64,000 bases of DNA from Azospirillum fermentarium (GTDB taxonomy: Bacteria > Pseudomonadota > Alphaproteobacteria > Azospirillales > Azospirillaceae). Positions 58,106-64,000 of this stretch are shown here, piece after piece (position 1 is the first letter of the stretch; each line of letters starts with the position of its first letter). Below the pieces are notes generated by a model, which saw nothing but the letters and a program-made list of their open reading frames with translations, did not search any database and was not told where the DNA came from. The stretch is from positions 2,876,001 to 2,940,000 of the forward strand of contig NZ_JAOQNH010000001.1 in assembly GCF_025961205.1 (NCBI RefSeq), written 5' to 3'. A program made the translations under genes and the position numbers.

Positions 58106-59361
58106 CCGTGTTCGCATACCGCAACGGCATCCTCCACGCCGAGGATGCCGCCCTGACCGCCATCGCCGACGCGGTGGGCACGCCGTTCTACTGCTACTCC
58201 ACCGCAGCGCTGCGGGCCAACTGGGCCGCCTTCGCCGGGGCCTTCGCCGGCCAGGACGTGGGCGTGTGCTACGCGGTCAAGGCCAACTCCAACCTGGCCG
58301 TCATCCGCACCTTCGCCGAGCAGGGGGCCGGTGCCGACGTGGTGTCGGAGGGGGAAATGCGCCGGGCGCTGGCCGCCGGCGTGCCGCCCGAACGCATCGT
58401 GTTCTCCGGTGTGGGCAAGACCCGGGACGAGATGCGCGCGGCGCTCAGCGCCGGCATCTTCCAGTTGAACGTGGAATCCATCCCCGAACTGGAAGCGCTG
58501 AGCGAGGTCGCGTCGGGCATGGGGGTGACCGCGGACATCGCGTTCCGCGTCAACCCCGACGTGGACGCCAAGACCCACGCCAAGATCGCCACCGGCAAGA
58601 AAGAGAACAAGTTCGGCATCGACTATGACCACGCCCGCGATGTCTACGCGCGGGCGGCGGCGCTGCCGGGTGTGCGCCCGGTGGCGATCGCGGTCCACAT
58701 CGGGTCGCAGCTGACCGATCTGGCGCCGTTCCGCGCCGCGTTCCTGCGGGTGGCCGACCTGCTGCACGTTCTGCGCACCGACGGGCACGACATCCGCCGG
58801 CTGGACCTGGGCGGGGGTCTCGGCATCCGCTACAAGGACGAGGCGCTGCCGTCGCCCGCCGACTATGCCGCCATGGTCACGTCCATCACCGGCAACCTGG
58901 GCTGCCATGTGACGCTGGAGCCGGGGCGCACGCTGGTGGGCAATGCCGGGGTGCTGGTGGCCCGCACCATCTATGTGAAGCAGGGGCTGCACCGCCAGTT
59001 CCTGATCGTCGATGCGGCGATGAACGACCTGATCCGCCCGGCGCTCTATGATTCCTACCACGGCATCCGCCCGGTGGTGGAGGCGGCATCCGACGCCACC
59101 ACCGTGCCCATGGACGTGGTGGGGCCGGTGTGCGAAAGCGGCGACACCTTTGCCCTTCAGCGCCCGCTGCCGCCCATGGCGGCGGGGGATCTGGTGGCGT
59201 TCGATTCCGCCGGGGCCTATGGCGCCGTCATGTCGTCCGGCTACAACACCCGCCCCCTGATCCCGGAGGTGATGGTCAACGGCGCCGATTTCGCCGTCAT
59301 CCGCCCCCGCCCGCGGATCGAGGACATCCTGGCCGCCGAACGGATGCCCGGCTGGCTGTGA
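58102..59361 (+). CDS. lysA: Diaminopimelate decarboxylase
   Basis: This 419-residue PLP enzyme makes L-lysine from meso-diaminopimelate. The PLP lysine lies in VCYAVKANSNLAV, the HIGSQ motif is present (IAVHIGSQL) and LDLGGGLGI is the PLP-phosphate loop. The partner-site motif CESGDTFA is in VCESGDTFALQRPLP. The start overlaps the lptM stop (ATGA), so translation is coupled. Typical length. Confidence 0.97.
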   Translation: MTVFAYRNGILHAEDAALTAIADAVGTPFYCYSTAALRANWAAFAGAFAGQDVGVCYAVKANSNLAVIRTFAEQGAGADVVSEGEMRRALAAGVPPERIVFSGVGKTRDEMRAALSAGIFQLNVESIPELEALSEVASGMGVTADIAFRVNPDVDAKTHAKIATGKKENKFGIDYDHARDVYARAAALPGVRPVAIAVHIGSQLTDLAPFRAAFLRVADLLHVLRTDGHDIRRLDLGGGLGIRYKDEALPSPADYAAMVTSITGNLGCHVTLEPGRTLVGNAGVLVARTIYVKQGLHRQFLIVDAAMNDLIRPALYDSYHGIRPVVEAASDATTVPMDVVGPVCESGDTFALQRPLPPMAAGDLVAFDSAGAYGAVMSSGYNTRPLIPEVMVNGADFAVIRPRPRIEDILAAERMPGWL

Positions 59362-59389
59362 CACCGTGCCCCTGTGAGAAGCCGGTGAG

Positions 59390-59417
59390 AAGGGCGGTTC
59401 CCCGCGGAACCGCCCTT
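59390..59417 (+). terminator. Hairpin after argH-lptM-lysA
   Basis: AAGGGCGGTTCC and GGAACCGCCCTT form a perfect 12-bp stem with a 4-nt loop; the following CAATTCTT is a weak T-run. Confidence 0.65.
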
Positions 59418-59483
59418 CAATTCTTAGGGAAGCTATGGTTTCCTGAGTGGTAATACCCAAAAACGCGAAGGGAGCCGAACACC

Positions 59484-59903
59484 ATGGAATGGAACGAGGC
59501 CTACGCCATCGGGCCGGGTCCGGTGGATCAGGATCACCAGAAACTGTTCCATCTGTTCAACCAGTTTTCCGACGCCCTGGCCACGGGCGACGGCATCGGC
59601 GGCGCCCGCCGTTTCCTGGACGAGCTGATGGACTATTCCCGGTATCATTTCCAGCGGGAAGAGGCGCTGATGCGCGGGCTGGATTACCCGGATTACGCCA
59701 AGCACAAGCGCATGCACGACGGCTTCGCCGATTTCGTGCGCAAGACCGCCGAAAGCATGGGGGAGACGCCGGATGACGCCGCCTTCCTGCAGAACTATGT
59801 AGAGATGTGGCTCTGCGGCCATATTTTGGTCATGGACAAGTGGTTCGGTGAATGGCTGGCCGCCCGCGGGCAGGCCGGCACCGACACGGGCGCCACAGCC
59901 TGA
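59484..59903 (+). CDS. Bacteriohemerythrin
   Basis: This 139-residue non-haem diiron protein binds O2 reversibly. The iron ligands are visible: DQDHQKLF (first His), SRYHFQREEALM (His and Glu), YAKHKRMHDGF (two His) and WLCGHILVMDKW (His and Asp). Length and motif order match single-domain hemerythrins of motile microaerophilic bacteria, which are thought to deliver O2 to enzymes or sense it. Monocistronic, with the hairpin of the lysA operon upstream. Confidence 0.94.
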   Translation: MEWNEAYAIGPGPVDQDHQKLFHLFNQFSDALATGDGIGGARRFLDELMDYSRYHFQREEALMRGLDYPDYAKHKRMHDGFADFVRKTAESMGETPDDAAFLQNYVEMWLCGHILVMDKWFGEWLAARGQAGTDTGATA

Positions 59904-59972
59904 TCCGCACCGGCTCCCCCGCCGCCGGTCCGGTGGTCGATCAAGTCTGACGCGCGGATGGGAGACGTGGTC

Positions 59973-62498
59973 ATGACGAAGACGCCAGCCCCCCCCACCC
60001 CGCCTGCCGAACCGCGCGGCGCGCTGGCCCGCGCCCGCGCGGCGCTGGTGTGGGAGGCGCTGTGGCCCGGCCTGTGGGCCGCGGCGGCGGTCGGCGTGCT
60101 GTTCACCGCCGCCGCCCTGTCCGACGTGTTGCCGCGGCTGCCCGGCTGGCTGCATCTGGCCGTGCTGATCCTGTTCGCCGTGGGTTTCGTGGCGGCCCTG
60201 GCGCTGGGGCTGCGCCGGGTGCGGCTGCCGGGCCGGGACGAGGCCCGCCGCCGGCTGGAGCGCGACAGCGGCCTGCCCCACCGCCCGCTCAACACCCTGC
60301 GCGACCGGCCCAGCGGCGGCGACCCCATGGCCGCCGCCCTGTGGGCGCTGCACCAGGAACGGGTGCGCGCCCGCGTCACCCGCCTGCGCGTGGCCCTGCC
60401 CCACCCCAACGTGGCGGCGCGCGACCCGCTGGGGCTGCGCATGGCCGCCTTGCTGCTGCTGTTCGCCGCCGGGGCCGGCACCTGGGGCGGTTGGGAACCG
60501 AGGCTGCGGGCCGCGGTGTCGCCACGGCTGGACGGCGGGGCGGTGATCCGCGCCGCGGTGCTGGACCTGTGGATCACCCCGCCGGCCTACACCGGGCAGG
60601 CGCCGGTGTTCCTGAAGCCCGACACCCCCGGCCCGGTGACGGTGCCGGCCGGGTCCAAGCTGCTCGCACGGGTCGCCGGGGGGCTGGGCACCCCGTCCCT
60701 GACCATCGACGGGGCGGCGGACGGCGGCAGCCGGCCCTTTGCCGCCGTGGACGGCGACACCCACCAGATCGAACGGGAACTGGCCGCCGGCACCCGCCTG
60801 ACGGTCACCCAGGGCGGGCGCACGCTGGGAAGCTGGCCGCTGGCCGTGGTGCCCGACGCGGCCCCCATCATCGCCTTCGTCACCCCGCCCGCGGCCACCG
60901 AACGGGGCATGATGCGGGTGGAGTTCGCCGCCCGCGACGATCACGGGCTGGCCAAGGCCGGCGTTCTGGTGACGCTGCAGGACCGTGCCGGCGAACCGGC
61001 GGTGGAACTGCCCCTGCCGCTGGGCGGATCGGCGCCCAAGGAGGCCCACGCGGCCAGCACCCACGACCTGACCGCCCACCCGTGGGCCGGGCTGCCGGTG
61101 TGGGTGCAGTTGGTGGCGACCGACGGGGCGGGCCAGATCGGCCTGTCCGACACCATGGATTTCGTCTTGCCCGAGCGGGAATTCCGTCATCCCGTGGCCC
61201 GCGCCATCATCGAGCAGCGCCGCATCCTGACCCGCAGCCCCGCCACCCAGCGGGAGCCGGTGGCCAACGCCCTGTCGGAGATCTCGGCCACCCCCGGCAC
61301 CTACAACGGCGACATCGTGGTGTTCCTGTCCCTGCGGGCGGCGGTGGCGCGGCTGGTGTTCGACGACACGGCGGACGCCATCCCGGCGTTGCAGACGCTG
61401 TTGTGGGAAATCGCGGTGCGCATCGAGGACGGCGGGCTGTCGCTGGCCCAGCGCGACGTGCGCGATGCCCAGAACCGGCTGGCCGAGGCGCTGGACCGCA
61501 ACGCGTCCGATGCCGAGCTGCGGCAGTTGATGGACGAGTTGCAGCAGGCCATGGACCGGCTGATGCAGGCCATGGAACAGAACCTGCGCCAGGCGCTGGA
61601 GCGCGGCGAAAAGATCCCCGAGGTGCCGCCGGAACTGGCGCAGCAGATGATGGATGCCGGCGACCTGCAGCGCATGATGGACCAGATGCGGTCCCTGGCC
61701 GAGACCGGGGCGCGGGACGCGGCGCGGCAGATGCTGTCCCAGCTTCAGCAGATGATGGAGTCCATGCAGATGGGCGCCATGCAGCCGCCATCGGGCCAGA
61801 ACGAGGCGCTGAACGCCATGCGCCAGCTTCAGGATCTGGCCAAGCAGCAGCAGGGCCTGCTGGACCAGACCTTCCGCCAGTCGCAGGAGGGGATGGACGG
61901 CGGCGCCAACCCGTCGGCGTCGGGCATGCCCGCACCGGGCGGCCAGAGCCAGGGCGGCCAATCCCCCCGCACCCGCGGTGCCGGGCGCCAGGGCAACAGC
62001 GCCAGCCCCCTGATGCAGAAGCAGGCCGAACAGCAGGAACAGCTCCGCCGCCAGTTGGGCGAGGTGATGCGCCAGTTGGGCGAGCAGGCGGGCGACATCC
62101 CCGCCCCCCTTGGCCGCGCCGAACGCGCCATGCGCGATGCCCGCGAGGCGCTGCAGCGCGGCCAGCCCGGCGGCGCCGTGCAGCCCCAGACCGAGGCCAT
62201 GGACAACATTCAGCAGGGGCTTCAGACGCTGGCCGAGCAGATGATGCAGCAGATGATGGCGTCCCCCGGCATGGGGATGGCCCGCCAGCCGATGAACCGC
62301 ATGGGCCAGGGCCGCGACCCGCTGGGCCGCCGCTCCAACAGCATGGGCCAGGGCCTGGGCGAGGATGTGAAGGTGCCGACCGAGGCCGAGGTCCAGCGCG
62401 CCCGCGAGATCCTGGACGAGTTGCGCCGCCGCTCCGGCCAGTTCAGCCGCCCGCAGCCGGAACGCGAGTACATCGACCGGCTGTTGCGGCCGTTTTAA
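59973..62498 (+). CDS. TIGR02302 family membrane protein (DUF4175)
   Basis: This 841-residue protein has two N-terminal TM helices (about 30-50 and 60-85), a third near 155-175, then a periplasmic region. Residues about 160-400 contain [17 protein letters not shown] and [10 protein letters not shown], followed by coiled-coil, Gln/Met-rich helices from about 475 on ([23 protein letters not shown]). The Met/Gln-rich C-terminus with [10 protein letters not shown] is typical. The family is widespread in alphaproteobacteria and has no known function. GGGAG stands eight bases before ATG 59973. No operon partner is obvious; pepN follows 100 bp downstream. Confidence 0.82.
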   Translation: MTKTPAPPTPPAEPRGALARARAALVWEALWPGLWAAAAVGVLFTAAALSDVLPRLPGWLHLAVLILFAVGFVAALALGLRRVRLPGRDEARRRLERDSGLPHRPLNTLRDRPSGGDPMAAALWALHQERVRARVTRLRVALPHPNVAARDPLGLRMAALLLLFAAGAGTWGGWEPRLRAAVSPRLDGGAVIRAAVLDLWITPPAYTGQAPVFLKPDTPGPVTVPAGSKLLARVAGGLGTPSLTIDGAADGGSRPFAAVDGDTHQIERELAAGTRLTVTQGGRTLGSWPLAVVPDAAPIIAFVTPPAATERGMMRVEFAARDDHGLAKAGVLVTLQDRAGEPAVELPLPLGGSAPKEAHAASTHDLTAHPWAGLPVWVQLVATDGAGQIGLSDTMDFVLPEREFRHPVARAIIEQRRILTRSPATQREPVANALSEISATPGTYNGDIVVFLSLRAAVARLVFDDTADAIPALQTLLWEIAVRIEDGGLSLAQRDVRDAQNRLAEALDRNASDAELRQLMDELQQAMDRLMQAMEQNLRQALERGEKIPEVPPELAQQMMDAGDLQRMMDQMRSLAETGARDAARQMLSQLQQMMESMQMGAMQPPSGQNEALNAMRQLQDLAKQQQGLLDQTFRQSQEGMDGGANPSASGMPAPGGQSQGGQSPRTRGAGRQGNSASPLMQKQAEQQEQLRRQLGEVMRQLGEQAGDIPAPLGRAERAMRDAREALQRGQPGGAVQPQTEAMDNIQQGLQTLAEQMMQQMMASPGMGMARQPMNRMGQGRDPLGRRSNSMGQGLGEDVKVPTEAEVQRAREILDELRRRSGQFSRPQPEREYIDRLLRPF

Positions 62499-62598
62499 GA
62501 CGTTCCTTTGCGGAATGCCGGCACGGATGCTTGAACCCGTCCGCGCGCGGCGTCACTTATCCCAGACGCACACCCGCACGAGACGAGAGACGACCCCG

Positions 62599-64000
62599 AT
62601 GGACCACGGCAGCCCCCGCGCGATTCTGCTGAAGGATTACACCCCGCCCGCCTACCGCATCGACACGGTGGACCTGCGCTTCGATCTGCGGGACGACGCG
62701 GCGGAAGTGCGGGCGGTTCTGGTCATGCACCGCAACCCGGACCATCCCGGCGGTCCCCAGCCGCTGGTGCTGGACGGGCAGCGGATGGAGTTGGTGTCGG
62801 TGGCCCTGGACGGCACTCCGCTGGGGCCGGACGCCTATGTGCTGACCGCCAACGACCTGACCATCGCCCAGGTGCCGGACCGCTTCACCCTGGAAACCGT
62901 GGTGCGGATCAAGCCGCAGGAGAACACGGCGCTGGAGGGGCTCTACATGTCCTCCGGCACCTACTGCACCCAGTGCGAGGCGGAGGGGTTCCGCCGCATC
63001 ACCTATTTCATCGACCGTCCCGACGTGATGGCCCGCTACACCACCACCATCGAGGCCGACGCCCAGCGCTTCCCCGTGCTGCTGTCCAACGGCAATCTGG
63101 TGGACCGGGGCACAGCGGACAGCGGGCGCCACTGGGCGCGGTGGGAGGATCCCTTCCCCAAGCCCTGCTATCTGTTCGCGCTGGTGGCCGGGGCGCTGGT
63201 GTGCGTGGAGGACAGCTTCCGCACCGCCTCGGGCCGTGACGTTGCACTGAAGATCTATGTGGAGCCGGGGAACGAGGACAAGGTGGGGCACGCCATGACC
63301 TCGCTCAAGAAATCCATGGCGTGGGACGAGGCGGTGTTTGGTCTGGAATACGACCTGGACATCTTCAACATCGTCGCCGTCGGCGATTTCAACATGGGGG
63401 CGATGGAAAACAAGTCGCTCAACGTCTTCAACACCAAATACGTGCTGGCGAAGCCGGAAACCGCCACCGACGGTGATTTCCTCGGCATCGAATCGGTGGT
63501 GGCGCACGAGTATTTCCACAACTGGACCGGCAACCGCGTCACCTGCCGCGACTGGTTCCAGCTTTCCCTGAAGGAAGGGTTGACCGTCTTCCGCGACCAG
63601 GAATTCAGCGCCGACATGAATTCCCGCGGCGTGAAGCGCATCGGCGACGTGCAGGGGCTGCGCACCGTGCAGTTCACCGAGGACGCGGGCGCCATGGCCC
63701 ACCCGGTGCGCCCGGATTCGTACGTGGAGATCAACAACTTCTACACCCCCACCGTCTACAGCAAGGGGGCCGAGGTCATCCGCATGATGCACACCCTTCT
63801 GGGCAAGGAGGGGTTCCGCCGCGGCATGGATCTGTATTTCCAGCGCCACGACGGGCAGGCGGTGACCTGCGACGATTTCGCCGCCGCCATGGCCGACGCC
63901 GGTGGCATCGACCTGACCCGGTTCAAGCTGTGGTATTCCCAGGCCGGCACGCCGGTTGTGGACGCAACCGGCAGTTATGATGCCGCCGCCGGCACCTACC
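62599..64000 (+). CDS. pepN: Aminopeptidase N, N-terminal part (runs off the window)
   Basis: This partial M1 metallopeptidase shows the first 467 codons. The exopeptidase loop GAMEN is at residues 267-271. The zinc motif HEYFH (HExxH) starts at His303, with the third ligand Glu in [13 protein letters not shown]. An N-terminal beta domain precedes these. PepN removes N-terminal residues from peptides in the cytoplasm. The start is ATG 62599 after GAGACGAGAG. The rest lies beyond base 64000. Confidence 0.94.
   Translation, partial: MDHGSPRAILLKDYTPPAYRIDTVDLRFDLRDDAAEVRAVLVMHRNPDHPGGPQPLVLDGQRMELVSVALDGTPLGPDAYVLTANDLTIAQVPDRFTLETVVRIKPQENTALEGLYMSSGTYCTQCEAEGFRRITYFIDRPDVMARYTTTIEADAQRFPVLLSNGNLVDRGTADSGRHWARWEDPFPKPCYLFALVAGALVCVEDSFRTASGRDVALKIYVEPGNEDKVGHAMTSLKKSMAWDEAVFGLEYDLDIFNIVAVGDFNMGAMENKSLNVFNTKYVLAKPETATDGDFLGIESVVAHEYFHNWTGNRVTCRDWFQLSLKEGLTVFRDQEFSADMNSRGVKRIGDVQGLRTVQFTEDAGAMAHPVRPDSYVEINNFYTPTVYSKGAEVIRMMHTLLGKEGFRRGMDLYFQRHDGQAVTCDDFAAAMADAGGIDLTRFKLWYSQAGTPVVDATGSYDAAAGTY

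Overview
The window is GC-rich chromosomal DNA that looks alphaproteobacterial, most like the Rhodospirillales/Azospirillaceae. I base this on gene content and order, not on any search. It carries the alphaproteobacterial markers SciP, FliX, a NepR-like anti-sigma factor, an LdtR-type MarR regulator, a Mg-type HemB, a fliL-fliM-DUF6468-motE run, an argH-lptM-lysA run, and a corrinoid adenosyltransferase-etfBA-hbdA run. I see no rRNA, tRNA, CRISPR array, transposase or integrase.

Layout. 1-5 kb: start of prfC, a chemotaxis receptor and glycogen phosphorylase. 5.1-6.3 kb: an ECF sigma factor and a NepR-like anti-sigma factor, each preceded by a GGAAC-N16/17-CGTT promoter. 6.4-16.9 kb: housekeeping and envelope genes (PhoD-like phosphatase, TPR-methyltransferase, lytic transglycosylase, rlmJ, phasin, ald, ldtR, a lipid-kinase/phosphoesterase pair, hemB). 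17.2-23.2 kb: accessory genes (RTX repeat protein, solitary hypD, two divergent LuxR-type response regulators, a LysR/YeiH pair). 23.3-27.6 kb: a DUF2491-DUF350-PspA envelope module, a hypothetical gene and DoxX.

27.9-34.1 kb and 40.5-46.7 kb: two flagellar blocks. One is flgFGAH facing fliL-fliM-DUF6468-motE. The other is fliX facing flgI-flgJ-flgN, then fliK-flgD and sciP. I find sigma-54 (-24/-12) promoters 60-70 bp before flgF, flgI and fliK, each with GGCAA/TTGCC elements behind it, which suggests one FlbD/FliX-controlled tier. CtrA-like sites lie before fliL and ldtR. Between the blocks sit a four-gene branched-chain amino acid (Liv) ABC operon with a fused LivHM permease, and dksA.

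46.7-52 kb: small hypotheticals, an oxidoreductase, a Tat-exported GH1 glycosidase and an isolated four-gene phage tail-fibre cassette with its own promoter, operator-like palindrome and leader terminator. 52-64 kb: corrinoid adenosyltransferase, etfBA, hbdA, a TlpA-like thioredoxin, argH-lptM-lysA, bacteriohemerythrin, a TIGR02302 membrane protein and the first half of pepN.

The points most worth following are the DUF2491/DUF350/PspA module, the sigma/anti-sigma promoter pair, the orphan tail-fibre cassette, the 54-residue RTX superrepeat, the response regulator lacking its phospho-acceptor Asp, and the structured leader before the transglycosylase gene.
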